Shown here: positions 25,530 to 35,390 of the stretch, one piece after another
How the letters are laid out: each line of letters opens with the position of its first letter
How positions within the stretch are numbered: position 1 is the first letter of the stretch
Origin: Paenibacillus sp. NAIST15-1
GTDB lineage: Bacteria > Bacillota > Bacilli > Paenibacillales > Paenibacillaceae
Direction of reading: 5' to 3'
DNA length: 64,000 nt
Assembly (NCBI RefSeq): GCF_001894745.1
Contig: NZ_BBYF01000008.1
Location: forward strand, 1 to 64,000
Program-made: the position numbers and the translations under genes
Notes under the pieces: model-generated
Seen by the model: the letters and a program-made list of their open reading frames with translations, nothing else
What the model was told of the DNA's origin: nothing
The model's database searches: none

Positions 25530-28500
25530 ATGAAGCGGTCAAGCAAGAATGTAGTGATTTTCATGCTATTCGTGCTAGCAACTTGGATGCTGGCACCCTA
25601 TTATGCAATGGCTTACGACGATGCTAGCAATGCTGTCATGCTCGATGTTGTACAGGAGGGAAATTCGATCCAACAAGACACTCCTTCGGTTGTTGATTCC
25701 ACATATGGTGGAGAGCAGCTCAAATCTGCATCCATGCCTACTGTCATTGATGTTACTTACTATGGAGCAAAGCCGAATTCGCATGAGGATGCGGTAGTTC
25801 CCGTCCAGCGAGCGATTGCTGCTGCGGCGGCTGTGGATGGCCCTGTCGTTCTACATTTCCCGGAAGGCAGATATGATTTTTATGCGGAAGATGCGGAGAA
25901 GCGGCCCTATTACATCTCCAATACAGCTTCCGAGAGCGAGAATCCAGATGTAACGAAGACGATTGGCTTGCTGCTTAAGGATATGAAGCAGGTAACGGTT
26001 GAAGGCAACGGGTCATTGTTCATGCTGCACGGGAAAATGACGACCTTTGTCATCGATCAAAGCGAGGATATCGAGATTCGCAATGTGCGAGTCGACTATG
26101 AGCGACCGACGATGTCGGAAGTGAAGGTGCTGGAGATTGGCAGTGACTATATGGATGTCGAGGTTAATCAGGATTCCTTATATGAGATTCGCGGCGGTCA
26201 AGTCTATTGGGTGAGCGAACCGAATAAGACTGGAGCGCGTTATTGGGAATTCAAGGACGGAATCGCCCAAGAGTTTGATCCGGATCAAAATATTACATGG
26301 AGGACAGGCAATCCCGTATCCAGCGCGACAAGCGTGCAGGAGTTGAAGGCCAATACGCTGCGGCTGCATTATAATCAGGCTCCGAATACGACGGTAGGGC
26401 ATGTATTTCAAATTCGAGACGGGGTTCGCAGTCAGGTGGGCTCCTTCATTCATAAGAGCAAAAATGTCACGTGGAAGCATGTGACGATGCACTATACGCA
26501 TGGGCTGGGGATCATTGGACAATTCAGCGAGAACCTGACATTCGAGGACATGACGTTCGCACCGCGCGCAGAAACGGGACGTAGCGCGACCGGATTCGCT
26601 GATTTCATCCAGGCATCAGGCGTGAAGGGCAAGCTAAAGATTATGAACAGTACCTTCCGTGGGGCTCATGATGATGTCATTAATGTGCATGGGACTCATC
26701 TCGAAGTGGTGCGCAAGCCGGCACCGAATCAGATCGTCGTTCGCTTTATGCATCATCAGACGTACGGATTTGAGGCGTTCTTCCCTGGTGATGCGATCGA
26801 GTTCATCGATAATAGAACCCTTACGTCTGTAGGCAGCGGCAAGGTCGCTCAGGCAGCCCGGATCAACGACCGTGAAATTACCCTCACCCTTGAAGAGGAT
26901 GTACCTTCGAGTATTGGAACAGGCGTTGTAATCGAGAATGCCACCTGGGCGCCAGAGGTCGAAATTAAAGGAAATCACTTCTCGCGCATTCCGACGCGAG
27001 GAATTCTTCTATCCACGCGCGGCAAATCCATCATTGAAGACAATGTGTTCGAGCGCATGCAGATGAGCGGAATCCTCATCGCTAGCGATGCGCAAACCTG
27101 GTACGAATCCGGGATGGTTCAAGATGTAACGATTCGCAATAATACGTTCATCGAGAACGGGAATCCGGTGATTCAGATTCATCCGGAGAATACGAAGTAT
27201 GCAGGGCCTGTTCATCGCAATATCAACATTGAAGGCAATACGTTTCAGATGCTAGACAATACCGTACTGTTCGCTAAGAGCACGGACGGCATTCGTTTCT
27301 CCGACAACAAGATTACGAGAACGCACCCCAACATGAACCCCAATGAGCAAGTCGCATTCCACCTCTTAGAGAGCAATCATATTTCAATAGAAGGCAATCA
27401 ATTCGAAGGCGAAGGTGTAAATCGAACCGTTCTTCTGGACAGGACGCCTGCGGATGAGGTCACAATCTCCCCAGAGCAGCAGTTGCATGTGAATGATAAG
27501 GGAGTGCTGAAGAGTATTTCGATTGCAGCGGGCAACGACCAGATGACAGTGAAGGCAACAGCTTCAAGCGAGGCGACGCAGTACAATGGTGATGCTAAAT
27601 ACGCGATCGACGGCAATCCATCGACGTTCTGGCACAGCCAATGGGTTCCGTACGCACCACTTCCGCAATCGATTACGCTTGAGCTCAGCATGAAATCAGT
27701 CGTTAGCGGTTTAAGCTATCTTCCGAGACAGGAAGGGTATAACGGGAACATCACTGCTTATAAAATATATGCAAGTACAGATGGAGCCCAGTTTACCGAA
27801 ATCGCGAGCGGCAACTGGTCCTCCGATTCTTCGGAGAAATCAGCAGCATTCCCTCCTGTGACAGCTTCGTTCATCAAGCTGGAGGCTACTGAAGGCGTCG
27901 GCGGCTTCGCATCGGCAGCGGAGGTTCACTTAGAGAGCCGAGTGGAGCGGGATTATACAGTTGGGCAGAGCTTTCAATTAGGGGTAAAAGGCACGACGGT
28001 TGGCGGATACGCTGCAGATCTGACCAAGGCGGTCATTACCTACTCAAGCGACAACCGTGCCATTGCCCGAATCGATAACAACGGTGTCGTGACGGGCTTG
28101 CAAGCCGGAACGGCTAACCTTACAGCGACCGTAAATTTACGTGGAAATGTGGCGGAACAGACGATTCCCGTGACGTTCAAACCGCAGCAGGGAACTCCTG
28201 TGGAGCGAATTATCGTAACCGGTCACAATGGCATGCAAGAGATTACGGATCCATTCGGTACGCTGCTCATGCAGGCGAAGCTTGAACCGCCGCATGCTGA
28301 TAAGCAGGCGGTTGAATGGAGGGCGTACAATCCAGGCACGACACAAGCCTCGCACGTCGCCGCGATTGACAGCAATGGCCTGTTAACAGCGAAAGCTAAC
28401 GGGATTGTTGAGGTTCGTGCTGAAGCAACCGATGGATCAGGTGTGTATGGCAAAGCGCTCATTGCAGTAAGCGGCCAACTGACACTCAATTCCGTATGGA

Positions 28501-30254
28501 CATGGATCAGGGAAAATAAAGAGGCTTGGGCGCTTGATGCCGAGCACAACAACATGAAGATCAAGACAGAGAAAGGGAATCTGTGGAGGGACGCCAATTC
28601 GAACAAGAATATACTTCTTTATGCGCCATCTACCAAAGATGTTACGTTGATTACGCGGTTGACCTTCAAGCCGACGAAGGCGTATGCCGAGGGAGGACTG
28701 CTGATCTACGGCGATGATGATAACTACTTCTATGTGGCCAGAAAGAACCATCCGGGCTATGGAGGAGCCATATTCTCCGTTATTTCTGAGTCGAATGGAG
28801 CTCCGCAAGAGCAGGTAACGGCAGATCAGATTCAGAGCGATACGGTATATCTAAAAGTAACAAAGGAAGGCAATCGGTATGCAGGCTACTATAGCACGGA
28901 TCTTACGACATGGACGCAAATAGGGGGGGCATATGAAAATGCAACGATTGCGAATCTCCATGTCGGATTGTTCGCCAATAATGCAGGCGGAAGCCCAGGT
29001 GAGTATGGGGATACTGCTGAATTCCAAGACTTCCGACTGAACGATAACATCGTACCGTTCACAGGCTATGCCGTTGATCCGACTTCGTTGAACGATACGA
29101 TCATGCTAGCGAACAAGATCTATCATGCAGCGAAGGCTGGAACTGAACCGGGGCAATATCCGCAGAAGGTCATTGATGAGCTGCGAGCTGCTATCGAAGC
29201 AGCTGCTAAGGTTGCTCATGATGCAGGAGCGACGCAGCAAGAAGTGAACAGAGAGGCCGTAACCTTGATGGAGGCTCTTGATACGTTTCATAGCGGCGTC
29301 GTTCCGGGGGAAATTACAGCAATTCGCATGAACGATCGACTCCTTACGGACTTTGCGCCAGAGAAGACATCCTATCATATCGAATTGCCCGTAGGGACGG
29401 CAGAAGTGCCTATTGTCAGCGCGGAGGCCAATGATCCACGCTTGCGGGTAAGCGTCATTCAAGCCTTGGAGCTGCCGGGAACGGCTGTGATTCGAGTCAT
29501 GAATGAGGATTTCAAATTACTGCGCAGCTACTCGCTCCATTTCAAGATGGCGACGGTCCCCGAACCGGGTTCCCCATCCGGAGGATCGTCTGGAGGTTCT
29601 TCTTCCAGTGGATCTAACGGAGCAACTACTGGCAGCAGCGGAGCAAATAACGGTTCAGGCAATCAAACGGGCACAGGTGAAGGGTCTGCCAGTGGTTCGA
29701 CCGGGACGAAGAAGATCGCCCTCAAGGATATTTCCGGGCACTGGGCCCAAGCTGCGATTGAGCAGGCTGTAGCACAGGGGATCGTTACCGGATATGTAGA
29801 CGCTACCTTCCGTCCGAATGAGCGGGTCACGCGGGCCGAATTCGCGGCAATGCTTAGTCGCGCCTTGAAGTTGGATGGAGATGGTTCGAAGCTTCTGGAT
29901 TTCGCCGACCTCGACAAGATTCCGGTCTGGGCTCGGACTTACGTGGTGAGTACGGTCACTGCGGACATTATTACGGGGTATCCGGATCATACCTTCCGTG
30001 CAAGCCATCCGATCAGCCGTACGGAGATGATCGTGATGATCATTCGTGCATTAGGATTGAAGGCAGATTCGCAAGCCCAGCTTCCATTCGCTGATGCGGA
30101 GCAGATACCTCTGTGGGCCAGGGAGCATGTATCCGCAGCATATGCGGCAGGTTTTATTCGCGGTCAGCAGGGCAACAAGCTGGCTCCGAATAACCCGGCG
30201 ACGAGAGCGGAAGCGGTAACTTTACTTGTTAAGGCTATATCAAGTAAACACTAG
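25530..30254 (+). CDS. Secreted, SLH-anchored GH110-like alpha-1,3-galactosidase
   Basis: 1574 residues. Signal peptide (about 1-30, cleavage after YYAMA). Residues about 70-640 form a right-handed beta-helix with GH110 traits: DVTYYGAKPNSHEDAV, GLLLKDMKQVTVEGNGS, GAHDDVINVHGTHLEVV and FMHHQTYGFEAFFPGDAIEF. About 680-800 is an F5/8 type C carbohydrate-binding domain (YAIDGNPSTFWHS). Two Ig-like (BIG2) domains follow to about 990, then a laminin-G-like domain (to about 1175), a helical FIVAR-like segment and a cadherin-like domain. A Gly/Ser linker precedes three SLH domains (DISGHWAQAAIEQAV; GYPDHTFRASHPISRTEM; LPFADAEQIPLWAREHV). GH110 enzymes remove alpha-1,3-linked galactose, as on blood-group B glycans. 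Start: GGGAGG before ATG. Confidence 0.85.
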   Translation: MKRSSKNVVIFMLFVLATWMLAPYYAMAYDDASNAVMLDVVQEGNSIQQDTPSVVDSTYGGEQLKSASMPTVIDVTYYGAKPNSHEDAVVPVQRAIAAAAAVDGPVVLHFPEGRYDFYAEDAEKRPYYISNTASESENPDVTKTIGLLLKDMKQVTVEGNGSLFMLHGKMTTFVIDQSEDIEIRNVRVDYERPTMSEVKVLEIGSDYMDVEVNQDSLYEIRGGQVYWVSEPNKTGARYWEFKDGIAQEFDPDQNITWRTGNPVSSATSVQELKANTLRLHYNQAPNTTVGHVFQIRDGVRSQVGSFIHKSKNVTWKHVTMHYTHGLGIIGQFSENLTFEDMTFAPRAETGRSATGFADFIQASGVKGKLKIMNSTFRGAHDDVINVHGTHLEVVRKPAPNQIVVRFMHHQTYGFEAFFPGDAIEFIDNRTLTSVGSGKVAQAARINDREITLTLEEDVPSSIGTGVVIENATWAPEVEIKGNHFSRIPTRGILLSTRGKSIIEDNVFERMQMSGILIASDAQTWYESGMVQDVTIRNNTFIENGNPVIQIHPENTKYAGPVHRNINIEGNTFQMLDNTVLFAKSTDGIRFSDNKITRTHPNMNPNEQVAFHLLESNHISIEGNQFEGEGVNRTVLLDRTPADEVTISPEQQLHVNDKGVLKSISIAAGNDQMTVKATASSEATQYNGDAKYAIDGNPSTFWHSQWVPYAPLPQSITLELSMKSVVSGLSYLPRQEGYNGNITAYKIYASTDGAQFTEIASGNWSSDSSEKSAAFPPVTASFIKLEATEGVGGFASAAEVHLESRVERDYTVGQSFQLGVKGTTVGGYAADLTKAVITYSSDNRAIARIDNNGVVTGLQAGTANLTATVNLRGNVAEQTIPVTFKPQQGTPVERIIVTGHNGMQEITDPFGTLLMQAKLEPPHADKQAVEWRAYNPGTTQASHVAAIDSNGLLTAKANGIVEVRAEATDGSGVYGKALIAVSGQLTLNSVWTWIRENKEAWALDAEHNNMKIKTEKGNLWRDANSNKNILLYAPSTKDVTLITRLTFKPTKAYAEGGLLIYGDDDNYFYVARKNHPGYGGAIFSVISESNGAPQEQVTADQIQSDTVYLKVTKEGNRYAGYYSTDLTTWTQIGGAYENATIANLHVGLFANNAGGSPGEYGDTAEFQDFRLNDNIVPFTGYAVDPTSLNDTIMLANKIYHAAKAGTEPGQYPQKVIDELRAAIEAAAKVAHDAGATQQEVNREAVTLMEALDTFHSGVVPGEITAIRMNDRLLTDFAPEKTSYHIELPVGTAEVPIVSAEANDPRLRVSVIQALELPGTAVIRVMNEDFKLLRSYSLHFKMATVPEPGSPSGGSSGGSSSSGSNGATTGSSGANNGSGNQTGTGEGSASGSTGTKKIALKDISGHWAQAAIEQAVAQGIVTGYVDATFRPNERVTRAEFAAMLSRALKLDGDGSKLLDFADLDKIPVWARTYVVSTVTADIITGYPDHTFRASHPISRTEMIVMIIRALGLKADSQAQLPFADAEQIPLWAREHVSAAYAAGFIRGQQGNKLAPNNPATRAEAVTLLVKAISSKH

Positions 30255-30314
30255 CTGTTCGCGTATTGCATGCAAGCCGGATCTCTTTTAAATAGTAGTG
30301 TTAATAGATGAAGA

Positions 30315-30348
30315 AGCAGCCTTTTAATCTTAGAAGGCTGCTCCTTTA
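30315..30348 (+). terminator. Terminator of the GH110-SLH gene
   Basis: AGCAGCCTT (30315-30323) pairs with AAGGCTGCT (30334-30342), followed by CCTTTATTTT. The rest of the 478-base stretch to 30732 shows no convincing gene or promoter; a minus-strand frame at 30330-30536 overlaps this hairpin and was rejected. Confidence 0.8.
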
Positions 30349-30732
30349 TTTTGATATACGCGAATCAACGACGCTACATCTCCCATTGCTAGCATTTTCA
30401 GCATATCTATCAGGCATTTTTTCAGAAAAATTTGTTCTGGATCATATGCATAAAAATTGGTAATATTGGATAATGATAAATAAGTTTGTTCTGCTTTGGA
30501 ATACATGAATGCTTGATTTCTTCTCCTACAGTACAAACCTCTCCGTCGATTCTCAGGGAAAGGAAGAACGGTTAGCTTAGCAATAATTACCTATATCTCA
30601 GGATTCAATAGACATGTTAAAATCGTTCTTAACCTAAACATAGATAGCATAAAAATTGGTATGGGATGTAAATGTTTTAAATAATTACTGATTGTGTTTG
30701 CTTTTGCGTACCAGAGCATAGGGGGAATAATA

Positions 30733-32115
30733 TTGAATAAGCTTTTCCGAAAGAAGTCATTGAGCCTCATGCTTGCGCAGAGCGAGAAAAAAGAATTGGC
30801 ACGGGCGATGTCTTTGCTCGATTTGATTTTTCTTGGCGTAGGCTGCGTGATCGGGACAGGGATTTTCGTCGTTACGGGCGTCGTGGCGGCAGAATCTTCG
30901 GGGCCAGCGATCATGCTATCATTTGTTATCGCGGGTATTGCCTGCGCGCTTGCTGCATTTTGCTATGCGGAGTTCTCCTCGGCAGTGCCCGTCTCGGGAA
31001 GCGTATATACATTTACGTATGCAACATTGGGAGAATTGCTAGCTTTCCTTATAGGCTGGGATCTCATGCTCGAATATGTAATCGCGGTTTCCGCAGTCGC
31101 TACGGGATGGTCTGCGTACTTTCAATCTCTGCTTGCGGGCTTTAACCTGCCGATTCCAGACATTATATCCTCTGCTCCTAGTATGGGGAAAGGTGGCCTT
31201 ATTGATTTGCCGGCGGTTCTCATCATTTTGGCAATCACAGCGCTCGTCAGTAAAGGAGTTAAGGAAAGCATTAAGTTCAACACGGTCATGGTGTTCGTGA
31301 AATTAGCTATTATCTTGCTGTTTATCGCAGTCGGGATATGGTATGTAAAGCCTGATAACTGGACGCCGTTCATGCCTTTTGGATTTAGTGGTGTGATGAC
31401 GGGGGCGGCTACCGTGTTTTTCGCCTATATTGGGTTCGATATCATCGCTACGGCATCGGAAGAAGTGGAAAACCCCAAAAGAGCATTGCCAATCGGGATC
31501 ATCGTATCTCTGCTCATTTGTACGATTTTATATATTACGGTATCCGGGGTATTAACCGGGATGATTCCATATACCATGCTCAATGTCGGTGCGCCGGTTG
31601 CATTAGCATTGGAATCCGTAGGGCAGAACTCGATAGCGGGGATCATATCAATCGGAGCGGTATTTGGCATTACGACCGTAATCCTTGCCATGATTTATGC
31701 ACAAGTCCGCTTATCGTTCGCTATGAGTCGTGACGGCTTGTTGCCGAAAATGTTCTCGCAAGTGAATGCCAAGACCAAAACTCCAATCGGCAACACATGG
31801 TTAACCGGGTTCGTTGCGGCAGGCATTGCAGGTTTTGTTGATCTAACCACGCTTGCGCATTTGGTGAATATGGGGACATTGGCTGCGTTTACATTAATCT
31901 CGGTCGCTATCATTGTCTTGCGCAAGAAGTTTCCTGAATTGAAGGCTTCATTCCGTGTTCCGTTCGTACCCGTGCTCCCTATCATTAGTGCGCTGCTTTG
32001 CCTGTACCTTGCATCCAGCTTGCCTTATATGACGTGGATCTCATTTATGATATGGATCGGCATTGGCACGATTATATACTTTATGTATTCGCGTAAGCAC
32101 AGTAATCTGAATTAA
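30733..32115 (+). CDS. APC-superfamily amino acid permease (cationic amino acid transporter type)
   Basis: 460 residues, about twelve hydrophobic segments. Characteristic stretches: DLIFLGVGCVIGTGIFVVTG (the helix 1 break), GPAIMLSFVIAGIACALAAFCYAE and FFAYIGFDIIATASEEVENP (helix 6 region with the conserved E). The layout matches YfnA/CAT-like transporters. The start is TTG at 30733, with AGGGGG seven bases upstream; the GTG 39 bases earlier has no ribosome site. Substrate not decidable. Confidence 0.9.
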   Translation: MNKLFRKKSLSLMLAQSEKKELARAMSLLDLIFLGVGCVIGTGIFVVTGVVAAESSGPAIMLSFVIAGIACALAAFCYAEFSSAVPVSGSVYTFTYATLGELLAFLIGWDLMLEYVIAVSAVATGWSAYFQSLLAGFNLPIPDIISSAPSMGKGGLIDLPAVLIILAITALVSKGVKESIKFNTVMVFVKLAIILLFIAVGIWYVKPDNWTPFMPFGFSGVMTGAATVFFAYIGFDIIATASEEVENPKRALPIGIIVSLLICTILYITVSGVLTGMIPYTMLNVGAPVALALESVGQNSIAGIISIGAVFGITTVILAMIYAQVRLSFAMSRDGLLPKMFSQVNAKTKTPIGNTWLTGFVAAGIAGFVDLTTLAHLVNMGTLAAFTLISVAIIVLRKKFPELKASFRVPFVPVLPIISALLCLYLASSLPYMTWISFMIWIGIGTIIYFMYSRKHSNLN

Positions 32116-32138
32116 TAAATCATATGTTATGTCACAAA

Positions 32139-32172
32139 AGAAGCAGCCTTCTATCCAGAAAGCTGCTTCTTC
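32139..32172. terminator. Terminator between the permease and tryptophanase genes
   Basis: AGAAGCAGC (32139-32147) pairs with GCTGCTTCT (32162-32170) around CTTCTATCCAGAAA. It ends the permease gene and may also act on the minus strand. Confidence 0.7.
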
Positions 32173-32332
32173 ATTATGCCAATTTCCGTGTAGCAGCCGC
32201 CGCTCCCTCTGGGTGAGAAGGACGGCCTTTCACCCTCCTTCCTCACCAGCGTACATGCTGTAGGGAAGATGGCCATTTGACAAATGGCGGCATTTCGACG
32301 TCACCGTCCCTGTTCAGGATGAACGGCGTATG

Positions 32333-33727
32333 TCAGTGGGACAGGGCTTCTGTCTTGACGGGTCGAAGGCGCGCAGTGAAATGCCGCAATATCGGCGGTT
32401 CGTAGGTGAATTCTAATCCTGTTAGTGTTCCTGCCCGATCCTTGATTGCAATCAAGGCATCCGCAATAACATCCATATGGTTATTCGTATAGACACGGCG
32501 CGGAATCGTCAAGCGCAGCAATTCAAGCTTGCTCTCCAATTGCTCGCCAGTCGCAGCGTCACGTCCCAGCAGAAAGGAACCGATCTCAACCCCCCGTATC
32601 CCTGCTTCAAGATATAGCTCATTCGCCAGCACCTGGGCCGGGAATTGGGCCGCGGAAATATGCGGCAGCATCTTCTTCGCGTCTACGAAGACGGCATGGC
32701 CGCCCGTTGGCGTCTGGAACGGGATTCCGCCTTCCTCGAGGCGTCTGCCGAGATATTCGATCTGGCCGATGCGATAAGCAAGATACTGCTCGTTGATGCC
32801 TTCGCGCAGTCCGCGGGCAAGAGCTTCCATATCGCGGCCGGTCAAGCCGCCGTAGGTCGGAAAGCCCTCCATCGGCACTGTCATCGAACGCGCTTGCGTA
32901 AATAAGGTTTCATCCTCTTTAAAGGCCAGCAAGCCGCCGATATTGACAAGCCCATCCTTTTTAGCGCTCATCGTGAATCCTTCGCCATAAGAGAACATTT
33001 CACGGACGATATCAATAATCTCTTTATCTTCATAGCCTTGCTCGCGTTGCTTGATAAAGTACGCATTCTCGGCATAACGCGCGGCATCAAAGAAAACGCG
33101 AATCCCGTTCTGCTTCGCAATGGCGGATACCTCACGGATATTTTCCATGGATACGGGCTGGCCGCCGGCGCTGTTGTTCGTCACGGTAATAAGAATAAAT
33201 GCGATATTTTCTGCTCCTTTTTCAGCGAGCGCATGGCGCAGCTTATCCACATCAAAGTTTCCTTTGAACGGGTAAGGCGTCGTCGTGTCATAGGCTTGTT
33301 CGGTAACAAGATCAACCGCAATCCCGCCAGCCAGATCGACATGCGCACGCGTTGTATCGAAATGCCAATTGCTCAGGACATACTGTCCTTTTTGAATAAG
33401 CAGCGGAAACAGCACCTTCTCAGCGCCTCGTCCCTGATGCATGGGAATTACATGCTGATAGCCTGTAATCTGTTGCACCGCGTCGCACAGATGATAATAG
33501 TTGCGGCTGCCTGCGTACGATTCGTCGCCCAGCATCAGGCCTGCCCATTGGTTGTCGCTCATCGCGGTCGTACCGCTATCGGTCAACAGATCGATGTACA
33601 CTTCGTCCCCGCGCAGCAGGAATGGATTATATCCCGCCCGTTCAAGCGCCTTTTCCCGTTCTTCCCGTGAGATCATGTTCAACGGCTCTACCATTTTGAT
33701 TTTAAAAGGCTCTGCGAATCGCGCCAT
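32333..33727 (-). CDS. tnaA: Tryptophanase (tryptophan indole-lyase)
   Basis: PLP enzyme that splits tryptophan to indole, pyruvate and ammonia. 464 residues. Shared family stretches: [60 protein letters not shown] and the PLP Lys in [15 protein letters not shown]. Tryptophanase rather than tyrosine phenol-lyase is favoured by [11 protein letters not shown], where phenol-lyase has the Arg-bearing MERG segment. Start: ATG after GGAGGTG. Strong promoter and cre-like site upstream, in line with catabolite repression known for this enzyme. It would make the cell an indole producer. Confidence 0.92.
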   Translation of the reverse strand: MARFAEPFKIKMVEPLNMISREEREKALERAGYNPFLLRGDEVYIDLLTDSGTTAMSDNQWAGLMLGDESYAGSRNYYHLCDAVQQITGYQHVIPMHQGRGAEKVLFPLLIQKGQYVLSNWHFDTTRAHVDLAGGIAVDLVTEQAYDTTTPYPFKGNFDVDKLRHALAEKGAENIAFILITVTNNSAGGQPVSMENIREVSAIAKQNGIRVFFDAARYAENAYFIKQREQGYEDKEIIDIVREMFSYGEGFTMSAKKDGLVNIGGLLAFKEDETLFTQARSMTVPMEGFPTYGGLTGRDMEALARGLREGINEQYLAYRIGQIEYLGRRLEEGGIPFQTPTGGHAVFVDAKKMLPHISAAQFPAQVLANELYLEAGIRGVEIGSFLLGRDAATGEQLESKLELLRLTIPRRVYTNNHMDVIADALIAIKDRAGTLTGLEFTYEPPILRHFTARLRPVKTEALSH

Positions 33728-33814
33728 TCCAACACCTCCGTCATTGAAAAGTTTTTATTCAACGTACAGCTTGGAAGTCCTCTCACATATATCCAATATT
33801 TTGAAATCAATTTT

Positions 33815-33843
33815 ATTATACTGGGAAAATATAACGCTTTCAA
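33815..33843 (-). promoter_or_regulatory. Consensus promoter of tnaA with overlapping cre-like site
   Basis: On the minus strand TTGAAA (33843-33838) and TATAAT (33820-33815) are exactly 17 bases apart. TTGAAAGCGTTATAT (33843-33829), covering the -35, fits the cre pattern at 14 of 15 positions. No TnaC-like leader peptide was seen in the 80-base leader. Confidence 0.65.
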
Positions 33844-33882
33844 TCAGAGGATCCGGCACGATTCGGGCAAAGTGTTCGCTGT

Positions 33883-35169
33883 TTATATGCTGTTCAACTC
33901 CATAATCTCGCCATTTGCAGCGTTCACAGCGTACGGACAGTCCAGCTTTCCGCACAATACATACTTCTTCAGTTCCGGATGATACACGTAGACCGGCGTC
34001 AGCTCGATGAATCCCTTTTCATTCAGCTTCACATAGGCTTCATCCTGACTGATGACAACCTCATCTGCTGCCTGAAAATCATCGAACATTTCGATAAATG
34101 GCAGGTTGTCCATTGCATTTACAGTCACAAAGCGCTGCGCATCAATAAACAGAACCAGCTTGCGCTGGAATACGCGTTTGCTTGGCGTCTGCTCCCGCAA
34201 TATCGCTTCCAAATATCCCTGATGACGATGCAAATGCAAAGTCTTCAACACCCATTGTCCGGAGTCGCTCGGGTATAGTTGGCTCATTCCTTCAACAACC
34301 GCTGCGACCGCCTTCTCTTGCTCTGCCTCGGTAATCGGGAAGGAGTCGGGATGCGGCTCACACGCTACCGCTTGTTCGACAGTGACCGTCTTCTGCCACT
34401 CGATGTCCACCTTTTCCAAAGGCTGTGTTTTAGCCTGTTCCCATTCGATGACCTGATCGATATTCAGCCACGAACCCGCATGGATAATGAATTCGAACGG
34501 AATGATGGAAGCTCTGCCGTTCGTCACATAAACCTCTTCGATTCCATAGAGCGGAAGAAGGCGTTGTTCCTCGTACACCGGATATTCGAGCAGCTTCAGC
34601 TGCTGCTTGGCAAGCTGCTCGACTTGTACTTGTTCAAGGGAGAGGGTGAACGCTTCCTTTTGAATCAATGACTCGGAAGCATAGAATCCATACTTGGAAT
34701 ACTGTACGAGCTTGTTGGCTTCATCGATGTGGATCTCGATACGTCCGCCAGGAGACAGAGGGGTTCCATCGACGCATTCATGGAAGATATATTGGCCATT
34801 CTGGTGGTGAGAGAGCTGAAACTGCTTGCCATAGACGAGTTCGGTATCTCTCTCAATCCACGCAATGATCTCTTCTAAGTTGATGTACGGAATAGAGGGG
34901 CTGTTCGCATACGATTTCCCTTGTACAAAAATAACACTCGTATATTGACCAGCAGTCAGGTCATAGGAAATAACGGCTGTCCCTTCGGGATTTGTATCTT
35001 CATCAACGGACTCCTTCACATAGGGCGGATACCACTCCATGCTGAGATAATAGGTCGTCTCATTGAATGGATTCACTTCCCGGTACAATTCTTGTGTGTG
35101 CAAGCGGTAATTCTCTAATCCGAACTTATGCTGTGTGGCCTGGATGATTTCTTGTATATTAATAGTCAT
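33883..35169 (-). CDS. Uncharacterised 428-residue protein, PepSY/YcdB-like repeats suspected
   Basis: No signal peptide or membrane helix. The sequence alternates acidic/aromatic beta segments and ends with YHPELKKYVLCGKLDCPYAVNAANGEIMEL, the style of PepSY-like domains in which a strand ends in VDAxTGEI. Two such units may be present (around residues 150-230 and 330-428), as in YcdB/YcdC-type proteins. Start: ATG after a modest GGAG. Upstream of tnaA on the same strand, but tnaA has its own promoter inside this gene's last bases, so a joint role is unproven. Confidence 0.7.
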   Translation of the reverse strand: MTINIQEIIQATQHKFGLENYRLHTQELYREVNPFNETTYYLSMEWYPPYVKESVDEDTNPEGTAVISYDLTAGQYTSVIFVQGKSYANSPSIPYINLEEIIAWIERDTELVYGKQFQLSHHQNGQYIFHECVDGTPLSPGGRIEIHIDEANKLVQYSKYGFYASESLIQKEAFTLSLEQVQVEQLAKQQLKLLEYPVYEEQRLLPLYGIEEVYVTNGRASIIPFEFIIHAGSWLNIDQVIEWEQAKTQPLEKVDIEWQKTVTVEQAVACEPHPDSFPITEAEQEKAVAAVVEGMSQLYPSDSGQWVLKTLHLHRHQGYLEAILREQTPSKRVFQRKLVLFIDAQRFVTVNAMDNLPFIEMFDDFQAADEVVISQDEAYVKLNEKGFIELTPVYVYHPELKKYVLCGKLDCPYAVNAANGEIMELNSI

Positions 35170-35321
35170 TCTTGTTAACTCCTCTAAATATTGTTGCTGA
35201 TATCATACCATTTTCAATATAAAAGTAGGTGAATGAAGCATAAGCGAAAGTGAGAAAGTTATAGCGCTAATAAGATAGTATCAGAATCAAGATTCGACAA
35301 AGGAATGGTTCGCTGTACCTA

Positions 35322-35351
35322 TTGAGCGAAGTAGACGCAATTTCCTATACT
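35322..35351 (+). promoter_or_regulatory. Putative promoter of the chitinase gene
   Basis: TTGAGC (35322-35327) and TATACT (35346-35351) are 18 bases apart, 40 bp before the ATG. Confidence 0.45.
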
Positions 35352-35390
35352 AGAGTCGTTATCAATAACAATCTGAATAGGAGGCGTATA

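Noticed and set aside
30330..30536. 68-codon minus-strand frame after the GH110-SLH gene
   Set aside because: It overlaps a clear terminator, and its only plausible start is a TTG too close to GGAGAGG. A real small gene cannot be fully excluded.
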